A stretch of 64,000 bases of DNA, from assembly GCA_023807065.1 (NCBI GenBank), contig JAJJLU010003464.1, positions 44,006 through 108,005 on the forward strand, written 5' to 3'. The notes below the pieces were generated by a model that made no database searches, was not told the origin of the DNA, and saw nothing but the letters and a program-made list of their open reading frames with translations. The position numbers were made by a program, and so were the translations under genes. The stretch is from Isotricha intestinalis. Its lineage: Eukaryota > Ciliophora > Litostomatea > Vestibuliferida > Isotrichidae. Below are positions 39,283 through 51,400 of this stretch, piece by piece (within the stretch, counting starts at the first letter, position 1; the number at the start of each line of letters is the position of its first letter).

Positions 39283-40794
39283 TTAGGAAAACTTATCATT
39301 AATAAAAGGTTTATTAAGTAAATTTTTACAAGAATTATATGAATCACCAAAAGAAGAACAAATATCATTTCTAATTCTAAAAGCATCATTACTTTTATTA
39401 TAAGAACTTAAATAATCTTTTCCTGGATTTGGGGCTCCATTTCTAGTTAAATCAATAAATTCACATAAACTTTTTTGTCTATAAATAGGATTAAAACAAT
39501 TAACAGAATTAATATTTTTTTTATTTTCACATTCATTTAAAATTTCAGTTTTTAATTTGGAAAAATTTTTTATATTTGGATTTAAAATATTATATTCTGT
39601 TGAAACATGATTTAATAAAGTTGGAATTTTTGTTTGAGACATCCATTCTGAATTAGATTCTCTTGAATTTGAGTAATTTTCTTTTTTTTTTGGTTTGAAT
39701 AAATAAGTTTCTGAATTTTTAAAAATTGAAGTTAAATCATTTTTTTGAATAAAAATATCTGAATTTTGATGATCATTATAATTTAATAATTTATAATTAT
39801 ATTCATCTTCTTTTTGATCTGGAATTTTTCTAAAAAAAATATCTGATTCTATTGATTTTTTTTTAATATCTGATAATTTTAAATCTGGTAATTTATTTAC
39901 AAAAGGATTATTTGTTGAAATTTGTCTTTTTAATAATTTAGGATTTTTTACTATTTTCTCATAATCTTCATATCCTTTCGGTAACCATTTATCATTTCTG
40001 TTTCTTATTTCTATAAATGAATTTGTTTTTGATATTTTATTCTTTATGTTTATTTCAAATGATTCTGGAGTTGATATTGTGTTATAATTTTTGTTTTTTT
40101 CATTTTCTGATTTTTCATTTCTTGATCTTTTTTTATTTGGTATTTTCATTTCTAAAGGTTCTTTATTTTCATATATCTTTTTTATTTTTATTTCTTCTAT
40201 GTTTTTTAATTCGTTTTCAATTGTACTTTCATTTTTGTTTTCTTCTTTGTTTTCTATTTTTTTAATTTTTATAATTTCTGGTTTTTCTTTTTTATTTTCT
40301 AAATTTTTATCTATAAATGTATTCAGAGGTCGATTATTATTATTATTATTTATATTTATAGTTAAACTACTTTTTGGTATTCTTAATTTTCTGAAATTAT
40401 TTCTTATTTTATTTGTATTTTCTCTTATTTTTTTCATAAAAGTTTGATCATAATTCCATCCTAATGTATAATTAACTCCAAATAAATTATTGATTTCTTC
40501 TTCTGATAATCTTTTATATTGAGATGGAAGTGAAGTTCCTCTTGAATCAGTTATTTTATCATTTATATCTCTTAAAGAAAATAATTTTGGAGTTCTTATA
40601 TAATATATATTTCTTGTTTTTTGAGAAGTTATTTTTGGACTTTGTTTAAATCCCTCTGTAAATGTTTTACTAAAAATATTTGATTCTTTTTCTGTGTTTT
40701 TTACTAATGAATTATCTTCAGATGTATTATAAAATGTTGATGAAGGAATTGTATCTTTTATATTTCTTGATAGGTTTTTGGATAAATTTATCAT
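39283..40794 (-). CDS. Uncharacterised protein, 503 aa
   Basis: Start at ATG 40794. Mostly polar, with short islands that look conserved: RTPKLFSLRDIND and SEEEINNLFGVNYTLGWNYD (about 65-115), DKWLPKGYEDYEKIVKNPKL (about 265-285), and a C-terminal block LTRNGAPNPGKDYLSSYNKS then DAFRIRNDICSSFGDSY (about 440-490). Between about 145 and 250 is a Lys/Glu/Asn tract. The island pattern recalls proteins of the ciliate cortex or axoneme that bind through short linear motifs, but no domain can be named. No membrane segment or signal peptide. Confidence 0.7.
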   Translation of the reverse strand: MINLSKNLSRNIKDTIPSSTFYNTSEDNSLVKNTEKESNIFSKTFTEGFKQSPKITSQKTRNIYYIRTPKLFSLRDINDKITDSRGTSLPSQYKRLSEEEINNLFGVNYTLGWNYDQTFMKKIRENTNKIRNNFRKLRIPKSSLTININNNNNNRPLNTFIDKNLENKKEKPEIIKIKKIENKEENKNESTIENELKNIEEIKIKKIYENKEPLEMKIPNKKRSRNEKSENEKNKNYNTISTPESFEINIKNKISKTNSFIEIRNRNDKWLPKGYEDYEKIVKNPKLLKRQISTNNPFVNKLPDLKLSDIKKKSIESDIFFRKIPDQKEDEYNYKLLNYNDHQNSDIFIQKNDLTSIFKNSETYLFKPKKKENYSNSRESNSEWMSQTKIPTLLNHVSTEYNILNPNIKNFSKLKTEILNECENKKNINSVNCFNPIYRQKSLCEFIDLTRNGAPNPGKDYLSSYNKSNDAFRIRNDICSSFGDSYNSCKNLLNKPFINDKFS

Positions 40795-41132
40795 TTTGAA
40801 ATTTTTAATTTTTTCTTAATAATATTTATAAAAGTTTATAGTTTAATTAAATGGATTTAATAAAAATAACAAAATGATAGTAAATAAGCTCATATATAGT
40901 AACTGATAATAAAAATATCAGAAATTATTTTTCCAAACATGAAATTGTTTGAAACAAAAGCATATTGTGAAATTCTTAAAATTTCTAAAATTTTAAATCA
41001 TTCATTCAATTTGAAAAAACAATTAATTTAATAATATTAATAATAAAATGAAAAAAAATTTAAACATATTTTGAAAACTTTAATTTTTATTCAATAACTT
41101 CCAAAAATGAAAAAACATTAAAAAAAAAAAAA
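40795..41132. other. Divergent intergenic region, about 0.34 kb
   Basis: Holds the start regions of the 39283-40794 gene and the PKA gene. A-rich directly before the PKA start; no further feature seen. Confidence 0.5.
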
Positions 41133-42156
41133 ATGGGAGACAAGGTAAAGATAATGAACTTAAAGAACTATGAATTAGGAGACACATTAGGAACAGGAGC
41201 TTTTGGTCGTGTTAGAATAGCAAAAAATAAGAAATCAGGAGAATATTTTGCAATGAAAATAATGAAAAAAATAGATATATTAAAATCAAAACAAGCAGAT
41301 CACATAGCAAATGAGATAAAAATATTAGCAATGATAAATCATCCTTTTGTAATTACATTTGATGGTTTTACTCAAGATGAAAAATATCTTTATTTATCTT
41401 TAGAATTAATTAACGGAGGAGAATTATTTACTTATTTAAGAGGAATAGGAAGATTTCCCGCAAATCAAGCAAGGTAAAAAAATATTTATAAAAAAAAATA
41501 AAATATATAATACTTTTTAAAAAAATAGATTTTACATAGCTCAAATAATATCAATATTTGAATATTTACATTCTAAAAATATAATATATCGAGATTTAAA
41601 GCCAGAAAACATATTAATTCACAAAAGTGGGTATTTAAAATTAACAGATTTTGGTTTTGCTAAAATAGTAGAAGGAAGAACATATACATTATGTGGAACA
41701 CCAGAATATTTAGCACCAGAAATAATATTAAATAAAGGACATGGTAAACCCGTTGATTGGTGGACATGTGGAATATTATTATATGAAATGATAGCTGGTA
41801 TTGATCCTTTTAGTGATGATGATCCTATGATGGTTTATCAAAAAATTTTAAAAGGAAAAATTAGATTCCCTAGTGGATTCGACTCTAATGCTAAAAGTTT
41901 AGTTAAACATTTGTTAGAAGCTGATTTAACTAAAAGATATGGTAATTTAAAAAGAGGTGTTAAAGATATTAAGGGACATAGATTTTTTAAAGAGTTAGAT
42001 TGGGAAAAATTACTTGAAAAAGAAATTCCACCTCCTTATAAACCTAAAGTTAAAAGTGAAAATGATATCTCCAATTTTTCAAGTTATCCTGATTCTGATG
42101 AACCTACGCCTTCTATTAAAGCTAATGAAGATCCTTTCTTGGATTGGTTTCAGTAA
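41133..42156 (+). CDS. PRKACA: cAMP-dependent protein kinase (PKA) catalytic subunit, 2 exons, 322 aa
   Basis: Exon 1 is 41133-41473 and exon 2 is 41529-42156, joined across a 55-nt GT..AG intron (41474-41528) in frame within an Arg codon. AGC-kinase motifs are complete: GTGAFGRV (20-27), K42 in FAMK, YRDLKPEN (D136), DFG 154-156, activation loop RTYTLCGTPE with T167 as the PDK1-type site, and APE. The C-tail PPPYKPKVKSENDISNFSSY is the PKA family tail, and the end DPFLDWFQ replaces the usual hydrophobic F-x-x-F. No regulatory subunit with a recognisable docking domain is in the window, although two CNBD genes lie at 5.4-12.2 kb. PKG is excluded because no CNBD is fused. Confidence 0.95.
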
Positions 42157-42298
42157 TTGAAAGTTTAAATGATTTTTTTAATTTTTTTATTTTTTAAATA
42201 AGTTAAAAAAAAGTTTTTTTTTGTTTTGTATTTTTTTTTATTATGAAGTCTGCGAAAATAATAAAATAATAAAATTATAAAATTTATAATGAAAAAAA

Positions 42299-43192
42299 AT
42301 GTTATTAATGTATAAATCAAGGAGTGTTCATACTGAAAGAATAAAAAATTTATATCCAAGGCAATTTTCAATAAAATTAGATGTGGAAAATGGGAAAAGG
42401 CAATTAAATGAAAAGAAATTAGAATATAATAAAACAGAGAAAAAATATAAAAGAGCAAATTTAAAAGGTGAAAAAAAAGTAATAAAACTTGATGATGAAA
42501 TAGATAATTTAAATAATAAAATAACTGAATTAATGACTAAAAATTATGATTTAGATTTAGAAATAGAAAAAGAATTAAATTTAAAAACAAAATATGAAAT
42601 AGAACAAAAGAGAAGAACACATGAATGTAATGAAATAAAAAGTCAATTTAATTATTATTATCAAGCAGTTCTTTCATATAAAAATTCAATTAATAAAATA
42701 ACAGAAGAAAATAAAAGTCTTCAAGAAGAATATGATAATAAAATAAATGAATTAAATTTAGAAAATGAAATTATTAATAGAAAATTAGGAGAAACAAATT
42801 ATTTATTTAATTTAAAAAAAAAAGAATGTGCAATTGCAGAAAATAAAGTTATTGATATTTTAAAACAAATTAATAATCAAAGAGAATATTATAATGAAAG
42901 AAATAAATTAAATGAAAAAAGATATATTGAATTAGAAAAAAAATTTACTGAATTACAAAATAAAATTAATAGTGAAGAATTAGCTAAAAATTTAAATAAG
43001 GAAGAAAGTAATAAACAAAAAAAAATCGAAGCTTCTTCTTTAAATGAAAGAAAAAGTTTAGAAAATAAAATTAGTTTACTTGAAAAAAGTAATGAAATTA
43101 TTAGTAAAGAAATTGGATTATTAAAAAAACAATATAAAAAATTAATTACTTCATCTTCTTTAAAGAAAAATAATAAAAGAAAAAGAAAATAA
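42299..43192 (+). CDS. Coiled-coil protein, 297 aa
   Basis: ATG 42299; the next in-frame ATG at 42308 is an equally good start. After about 35 residues (YKSRSVHTERIKNLYPRQF) the whole protein is one long charged coiled coil (about 36-285) ending in a basic tail KKNNKRKRK. A short upstream ATG frame lies at 42244 and is probably a chance uORF. Likely cytoskeletal or centrosomal scaffold; no family assigned. Convergent with the next gene (70 bp). Confidence 0.68.
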   Translation: MLLMYKSRSVHTERIKNLYPRQFSIKLDVENGKRQLNEKKLEYNKTEKKYKRANLKGEKKVIKLDDEIDNLNNKITELMTKNYDLDLEIEKELNLKTKYEIEQKRRTHECNEIKSQFNYYYQAVLSYKNSINKITEENKSLQEEYDNKINELNLENEIINRKLGETNYLFNLKKKECAIAENKVIDILKQINNQREYYNERNKLNEKRYIELEKKFTELQNKINSEELAKNLNKEESNKQKKIEASSLNERKSLENKISLLEKSNEIISKEIGLLKKQYKKLITSSSLKKNNKRKRK

Positions 43193-43262
43193 ATTTTGTA
43201 TTTTTTTTAATTTTTTTTGAGGAATTTATATTAAAAAATAAATTATTTAAAGGATTAATTAT

Positions 43263-44494
43263 TTATTTTTTATTTTTTTTATTTGAACTATTGGAAAAAA
43301 TAAACTGTCTTAAATTTATTTTAGAAAAAGAAGTATTTTTTGAATTTGTATTACTATAATTTTTAGAACTATCTTGAGTTCCAAAATAATCTTTATTTGT
43401 ATTATTAATAAAATTTCTTTCTAAAATAAAACTTGAATTAATACTTTTATTTTTATTTTTATTAATATATTTTTTTTCTTTTTTTTGATGAGATGATAAT
43501 TCATTTATTTTTTTATTCAAATAATTACTATTAATACATATTAAAGTACTAATATTATTTTTATTAATTTTTTCTAAAGTATAATTTTCATTTGACTTTG
43601 ATGATGATTTATTTCTATATGTATTACATAAACTTTTATTTCTTATTATATCATTCATTTTTTTATTTATTATTTTTCTGTGTTCATTTAATTTTTCTTG
43701 AATTTTTAATTTCTCTATTGGTAATGCACTTTTTTTTAATAAACTTATTCTTGAATATTTTTCTTTATTATTATTTATTCCTAAATTTAATCTTATTGAA
43801 GATAAATTATTATTATTTATATTTATTAAATTTGAATATGAACTATTTACTGAATTATTTACATCTTCATTTTTATTTAATAATTTCATTTTTAAATGTT
43901 TTATTTCTTTTTCTTTTTGAAAAAGTAACTTTTTTTCATTTTGAATTAATTCATGAATTTTTTCTTTTAATTCTTTTACTTCACTTTTTAAATCATTTAT
44001 TTTATTAATATAACTAAGATTTTTTTGCTCTAAATTCCGAACTTTTTCCTATATATATAATAAAAAATTTTACAAGTTTTTTAATTAAAATAAAATTTTC
44101 TTGCTCTAATTCATTAATTTTATCAATTAATCTTTCTCCATATAATTTTAATTGATGCTGAATACTTATATGTTGCCTAATATCTTTTTCTTCTTTTCTT
44201 AATAAATGTTCATAATCTTCGCTATAATTTTCATTTATTTTATAGTTTAATGTTTCTTTTAATATATTAAATTGCTTTTCTGATGATAATGTTACTGCTA
44301 TGTCAAATGATGATTTTATATATTCTATTAAAGTCATTAAATTTTGCTTTTGTAAATTATCTATTTCTGAGTTTTTATCTATTTTTTTTTCCTATTTTTT
44401 ATATATTTTTTTTTACTGAATTTTCTCTTGAAGATTTGATTTTTAAATAAAAATTAATTAATGATTTCTTTGCTTTTTTATATTCATCTTTCAT
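43263..44494 (-). CDS. Coiled-coil protein, 3 exons, 393 aa
   Basis: Exons on the minus strand are 44494-44417, 44391-44074 and 44048-43263. Two 25-nt GT..AG introns (44416-44392 and 44073-44049) both fall between codons, and the joined frame is continuous to TAA. A plain ORF search splits this gene into two pieces with false starts. Residues about 1-235 are coiled coil (KINELEQENFILIKKL then EKVRNLEQKNLSYINKIND across the second junction). The rest is Ser/Asn/Lys-rich with a conserved-looking SRISLLKKSALPIEKLKIQ and a tail LRQFIFSNSSNKKNKK. Structural role suspected, family unknown. Confidence 0.78.
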
Positions 44495-44955
44495 CAAAAA
44501 AATAATTTTTAATTATTATTATTTTAATTCAATAATTATTTGAATAAAGGAATTTAATGGAATAAATTGTATTAATCAATTTCTATTTTTTCCTTTTTAA
44601 ATAACTTAATATTTTGTAAAGAGAGATAAATAAAACTTTTTATTTGATTGAAAGAATAAAGAATTAAATAAAAATGTTTCTTTGAAATAAATTTTCTATA
44701 ATAATAAAATCAATCTTTTTTCTTTCTTTTTCAATTCTTTTATCTTTATGAAAAAAAAAAAAATATAATTTATCCTAAATTTTAAAACAATTATAATACC
44801 TCTTTAATATATTATTTTTACTTACTGTAATAATCTTTTTTTTTTCTTATTCTTCTTTTTTCCATTTATTTTTCAAATAATTTTTAAATTTAAAAATATT
44901 TAATTTTTTTTGAATAAAAAATATTTAATATATATAAATTAATTTATTTTATTTA
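44495..44955. other. Intergenic, about 0.46 kb
   Basis: Between two minus-strand genes; contains the promoter of the 43263-44494 gene. A/T-rich with pyrimidine runs on the plus strand. No frame or RNA gene recognised. Confidence 0.5.
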
Positions 44956-45300
44956 TTATTGTTTTGCATTGAAATTATCTAAAAATTTTTGAATACTTTT
45001 TTCTTGAAATCTAATTGATTTTCTTATTGAATTATTTTTTTCATTGGTTTGATCTTTTTCAATTCTCATGAAATTTTCAATTACTTTTTCATTATCAACT
45101 TCTAATTTATTAAAATGGTCTTTTACTAAATTTAATAATTCTTCTTTTGGTTTTGCAATTCCTCCATTTTCAGTTCTTAAATTAAAAAAAGCTTGATATC
45201 TTCTTAAAGTTCCTTCAGATAAAATTTCAAATTGAGGTTCATTATTTTTTGAATTATTTTTATTATTATTTATATCATCTTTCATTTGAATGTCTTCCAT
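44956..45300 (-). CDS. SAP30: SAP30-like Sin3-binding protein, 114 aa
   Basis: Start at ATG 45300. Residues about 30-80 match the SAP30 Sin3-binding domain: GTLRRYQAFFNLR followed by KEELLNLVKDHFNKLEVDN and VIENFMRIEKD. The family pattern TLRRY..F.L...eL...V..HF...V.E...I..F is kept throughout. SAP30 bridges Sin3 to the class I histone deacetylase co-repressor complex. The N-terminal zinc finger of animal SAP30 is absent, leaving just the Sin3-binding helices, and the tail is basic (SIRKSIRFQEKS). Divergent from the channel gene, 186 bp apart. Confidence 0.75.
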   Translation of the reverse strand: MEDIQMKDDINNNKNNSKNNEPQFEILSEGTLRRYQAFFNLRTENGGIAKPKEELLNLVKDHFNKLEVDNEKVIENFMRIEKDQTNEKNNSIRKSIRFQEKSIQKFLDNFNAKQ

Positions 45301-45486
45301 AAATTTAAAAATTATGAAATTAAATAATAAAATTAATCGATGATTAATCTAATCTAATTTTTTTCAAGTTAATTTAATTTTGATTAAATAAGGTATATTA
45401 AAAAATTATTATTTCAAAAGCATGAACAGCATAAAAAACGAAAACAAACATTAATAATAATAAAAAAAATAAAAATTTATTAAAAA

Positions 45487-48400
45487 ATGTCATTTCTCCC
45501 AAAGAAAAAATATATAAAAGAAAATTTTAAATTTTCTGAATTTAAACAAATAAACAAAGTAAGTAAATGTACATATGTGAATGACAATAAAGAAATAACA
45601 ATATATTATTTATGTCCATGTTCTACAGATTTTTCTCCTATATGTAAAGCATGTGCAGAAAAATGTCATTCAAATCATAAACCAACTTTAACTATAACAG
45701 GAAATTATGATTGTTCATGTGGTAAATTTAATCATTATGTTACTAATACAAATTTTTCAAAATTAAAAAGAGAATGTTTTTATTCTAAATTCTTTGAAGT
45801 TACTCCTAATAGAGGTTTTTATTTTAATGATAAAACTGGAGAACAATATTGTTCTGTTTGCTTTGATAATGAAAATTGCTTAAGTGAACATTTGAAAAAA
45901 AAATTAGTTTATAAAAATATAAAAAATGAGAATACTGAGTTAAATTGTGATTGTGATTCTCATAATCATGATTTAAATGTTATTTCATTAAATTTAGAAT
46001 TGAGAAAGCATTTAAATTTACCTTTATATATGAGGAATTTTAATGTTAATATTTTATTTAAAATTCAAACTTCTAAAAATTTATATGTTGAACAATTAAT
46101 AAATCAAATAGAAATATATATAAAAGGAAAATCTTCTTCTTCAATTAATTATGATATTTTTACTGGTTATACTAATAATTCTATTTTTCAATTATTTGCT
46201 TTTTTTAATAGATATTGGAAAAACAAATATATTTTTTTAAATCCTTTTTTAGATCAATTTACTTTTGATCAATTAATTGATTTTATGAGAATTCCTTCTG
46301 ATATTTTTATTAATAATGATGTTACTGCTAAATTATATTATAGTGGAAAATTTTATTTCGCTGAAATTTTATTTAATTACTTTATTAAAAGTCATATTGC
46401 TAAATATAATAATTTATTTTCTTTAAGAACTGTTTTAAATTTAGAAATTGGACATAGATTACATTTTATGAAAAATGCTATTCACTTTTTCAAATATAAT
46501 TATGATGAAGAATTAAATGATAAAAAAGCAGAAGAAATTATTTCTCATATTCAAAAATTAGGTGAAGAATTTTTAAATTTATTTTATGAGTTTCAAATAA
46601 AAGCAGAAAAATTTGGATGGGAAATTTTTTCAGAACCTTTTAATAGTTTTGTTTTAATTTTCAAATATTTTATTAAATATAATTTAATCAATGATTATTT
46701 AAAAACAAGGTTTTTTGATTTAGTTTTAGATACATTAACTTTTTATCTTAAATTAAAAGAAAAAGGAGGTTTAGAAGAATGTTCTCTTCATTTACTTAAA
46801 TCTATTTTATATACTGCTTTATATAAAAATGATGATATTATTATGAATAAAATGAATGGAAAAAAAGCAAATGGAAAATTTTTTTTTAGGAAAAGTGAAG
46901 ATAATATTAAATTAATTAAAATTCTTCTTATTGTTTTTCATCATTTTAATAGAGAAGCTTTTTATTCTAAAACTATGACTTATGATTTTTGTATGAAAAA
47001 AATATTTGAATTATTATTAGTTGATAAAGATACTTATGCTTATACTTTAGAAAAAAATTCTAATTCTGATAAAGAATTTTTAGATTTATATAAAAAATAT
47101 CCTGAAAATACTCAAATTAATATTTTAAATGAACAATTAAATGATAATATTTTTAAAGAATATTATGAAAAAATAACTATTATTACTGCAGAATTAGGAA
47201 ATAAAAATAGATTATATTTTGATTATGTTATTTCATTTAGAATTTATTGTAGATTAATTTCTGATATTTTTTTAGATTTCAGAGAATTTTATTATGCTCA
47301 AAAAGAAAAAGAAAAAAATGAAATTTATGCTCTACAATCAAATTTTATAAAAGAAAATGATAATTATATAAATTTAGACGAACAAGAAAAATTACATGAA
47401 GAAATATCGTTTAAATATAAAAATAATTTAAAAAAAGTAATTAAATTTACAGATTTTTTGGAAAATGTAGAAGAATTTATTCATATATATTCAAAAGGAA
47501 TGGAATATAATGAAACAGATTATGATATAGAAAGTTTTTATTTAGATATGAATCCAATATTAAATTTTATATTAGATTTATTAATAGATGTATTAGAAAA
47601 TGACCAAAGTATTTTAGCAATAATAACAAATACAAAACCAGATATATTTATTTCTTGTTTTATAAGGAAAAATCCTTTAGAAATTGCACAAATAGATAAA
47701 GAAAATGTTAAATATAAGGAAAAAATAATAAATTTTTTAGAAAAAGTTCAATTAATGGTAAGTGCTAATTACGGTGTTGCTTTTGATAGTTTTAATTTTT
47801 ATTATGGATGTATTAGACAATTAATTTATCTTAAAGGGAATGATAAAAATTTAACTTATATTTCTTCTTCTTTAAATTTAATTGGTAAAGTACTTAAAAG
47901 AGCTATTAAAAAAGATTTATCTGTTTTATCTGTTATTGATTTATTAAATAGTGTTTTTGAAAACATTAAAACTGAAGAAAGATATTCTGATGTTATTAAT
48001 TTCTTTGATAATGAAAAAAGCATTAAAGGAATTAAAGACATTGAATTTTTTTATCAAAGTTATTTTTATTTTATGAGTGAATTAATAATTAATGATGTTT
48101 CTTTATTCGATGTTATTACTAATGAAATAGTTTCAATGGAAAAATTAGAATCTTTTATCATTAAAATTCTAAACAAGGAAGATTTTTATAAAAATTATTT
48201 ATTAAATTATCATGCTATTCATTATTATATTCTTAAGAAATTAACTTTTAATATTAAACAAAGTAATATAGATGATTTACTTGGAAATTTAATTAATAAG
48301 AAATATAATCCTAATTATGAAATTTCAATTATTCAATTAACAACAGAGAAAAAAGAATTTGATTTAGATTCTGATCAAACTGAAAAAAGATATATTGAAC

Positions 48401-51400
48401 TAGTAAATACATTAAAAATTATTAGAACAATAATGAGAGAATATTATCATGAAGAACATATATGTGGATTTAATTTAGATTTTTATGAAAACATTTTATT
48501 AAGACCTCTTTATAAAATATTAAACTTAATTATCCTATATAATAAATGTAATGATCATGAAACTCTTTTAATATTTGAAGAATGTTTGAAATCTTTATAT
48601 AAAATATCATTAAATTTTTTTTATTTAAATGAAAATCAAATGAAAGATAAATTTAGAGAACATAAAGCAATAGGTGAAATAACAATAAAAACAACATTAT
48701 ATAATGAAGAAACAGTAGATAAAATGAATAAATTTATAGAAGATAATTCTTATCATTCTGACTTTAAAAAATTATATGATTCTTTTATATTAGATTTTCT
48801 CCCTTCAATAACTCTTCCAATGGAGAAAGAAAGAAATGCTTATCAAAATGAAGATTCTATTCCAATTTTTAAAAAGTATACTTCAAAAAAGAAAAAAATA
48901 AAAGATAATGATTTATCATTAATAGAAGGTTTTAAAGTAATTTTAAGAGAAACAGGAATTGATTTTAGATTACATGTAGTAAAATATTTTATAGAAAAAG
49001 TATTTGATCCAATAAATGATAATTATATTAAACCATCATATATATTAGTTTTAAATCCAGATAATGAAAATGATTTGAAAAAAAGTACAATATTTAACTT
49101 TCCAGTTGCTGAATATAAGAAAAAAAAATCATTTGAAGAATTAGAACCTCTTTATGAAAATTCTTATTGTTTATTAATATTAAATAAATTATTTTTCAGA
49201 GACTCAACAAATTTTCAATTGGCTTTAGATAAATATTTTGGTGAAGATGAAAATATAAATTTAGATATAAAAAAAGAGGAAATAAAAACAAAGAAAATAA
49301 AACAAAGAGAAAAAAGTCATTTTATGTCATATGTGATAAAAAATTTAGTATTTAGTTCAGTATTAATAGAAATAGAGAACTTTTACAGTATAGATAAATT
49401 AGATTCACATGGAGTGAGAGCAAGTTATGAAGATCCAATATTTTGTGTTGGAAGATATTCTTTAAAATTTCTTCAAAATTTATGTGAAGGGCATAATAAT
49501 AAAGAACAAGATTATTTATTTAATTCATATTTCATTGATAAAAAAGCTCCTCTTCATTCTGATATCTTCGAAAGAGTTCATGAAGAAGATGTTAATATTA
49601 ATAAAGGAGGAACTTTAAATAGATTTAGTCCTTCTCAAGGATTGTACAATAATTTTCATAAAAGAAGTAAATCCAAATTTAATAAAAAAATTGAATATGT
49701 TCTTGATAATAATTTATTTAGACCTGTTAGTTCTTTTATTGAAAATAGAAAAACTAATGTAGATGAAAGATTAAGTAAAGAAAGAGCTGAAAAAAGAGAA
49801 ATTCTGAGATTTGAAAAAATTTTAGAAACTAGTTTTTTTAATTTTTTATTTTGTAATTTAAGAATTATTATGAACAGTATTTCTCCTTTGGATGATAATA
49901 TTAGAATGTATTTTACTTTAAGTAAATATAAAAGTAGATCTAATTTGAATAAATTATATTCATGCTTTATGGATTTAATTATTGAAATGTTACAAGGATG
50001 TGAAAAAGAAAATTTGAAGTTTTTCTACCAAAATTTTTCTTCTTATCATTTACATGAAGTTTTTTATTCAATTATTTCTGAAATTAAAGTAGGAAATTCA
50101 AAAAAGAAAAAATTAGATTCTCGTCAATTATATCAATCAATGGTAAATGCATATGAAGTAAGTCAATTATTTTTTAAAGGGGCTCCTCTTTTAAATAATT
50201 TATATAAAGATCCAATGTTAATTAATTTTGAATTAGAAGATGATATAGATTATATTTTTTCTGAATGTTCATATGAAATGAAAATTAATGAATTTAAATT
50301 ATTAAATAATTTAATTAAACAAGGAGGAATTAGTGATAATCAAGTAAGTTTAATTTCACTTATATTTAATTATGAAAAATTAACTGAATTAATCACTCAA
50401 TATACTTGTGCTTTATATATTAAACATATTAAAGGAATTGAAATTGATTCTAATAATGTTGAATTTATGGCAGAATATAAATCCATTAGATTAGATGAAA
50501 ATTCAGTTGATGAATTAATGGAAATTTTTAAGTATGGTGATTTTTCAGAAGATGATTATTTTAAATTAATATCAGAAATGTATTTATTTATGTTTATTAT
50601 GGGTGAAGCATATAAAGTTAAAGATGCTAAAAATATGATAAAAAAAGGAAATAAAAAATTATTAAATTTTTTACCTTTATCAAGAAGTGAATCAAGAATA
50701 ACAGGTTCACAAGCCAAAAATTTAGATTTATTAAGAAAGACAAATAATATAATAATGACATGTAAATTTTTTAATGGAATAATGAAAAAAGTAGAATTCA
50801 AAATAAGAAATAAAGTAAAAACATTATTTTTTGTTATTGATCCTGCATATTATAAAATATCAAATAATTCACTTTTTCAATTTTATAATAATGTGGATAG
50901 AACAAGTAGTTCAACTAAATTAAGTGCTTTAATTGAAAGTTTAAAAATATTTATGTATGAAGTTGATTATGGTGAAAATACAAAGCAAATTGATTTTCAA
51001 AAAGCAATTTATTATAATTTCTTTGTTTCATTGGCTATCAATATTTTATTATTATTATTCCTTATTGGACAAGGAACTATGGGTCTTTTCTTAAAATTAA
51101 TCATTTATACTTTATCAATTGGACAAATTATTGTTAATTCTTGTTTAATATTTTTATTTTTTAAAAATAAATATGGTTTTTATGTGAAAGTTGCACAAGA
51201 TAATTATTCTTTAAAAGGAGTTGAAAAAATTGAAAAAATGGTAAATATGATTCATATATATATTCTAGATTCTTTTTTATTAAATGATGAAGTATATTTA
51301 TTAAACTTTATGGTATTAATGAGTATTTTAGGATTAATATCTCATTATAATTTATTTTATTTTGTCCTTCAATTATTGATAGTAATTAATTTTATAGATA

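Noticed and set aside
44014..44337. Independent 107-aa gene starting at 44337
   Set aside because: It is the middle exon of a three-exon gene; its apparent C-terminus is translated intron.
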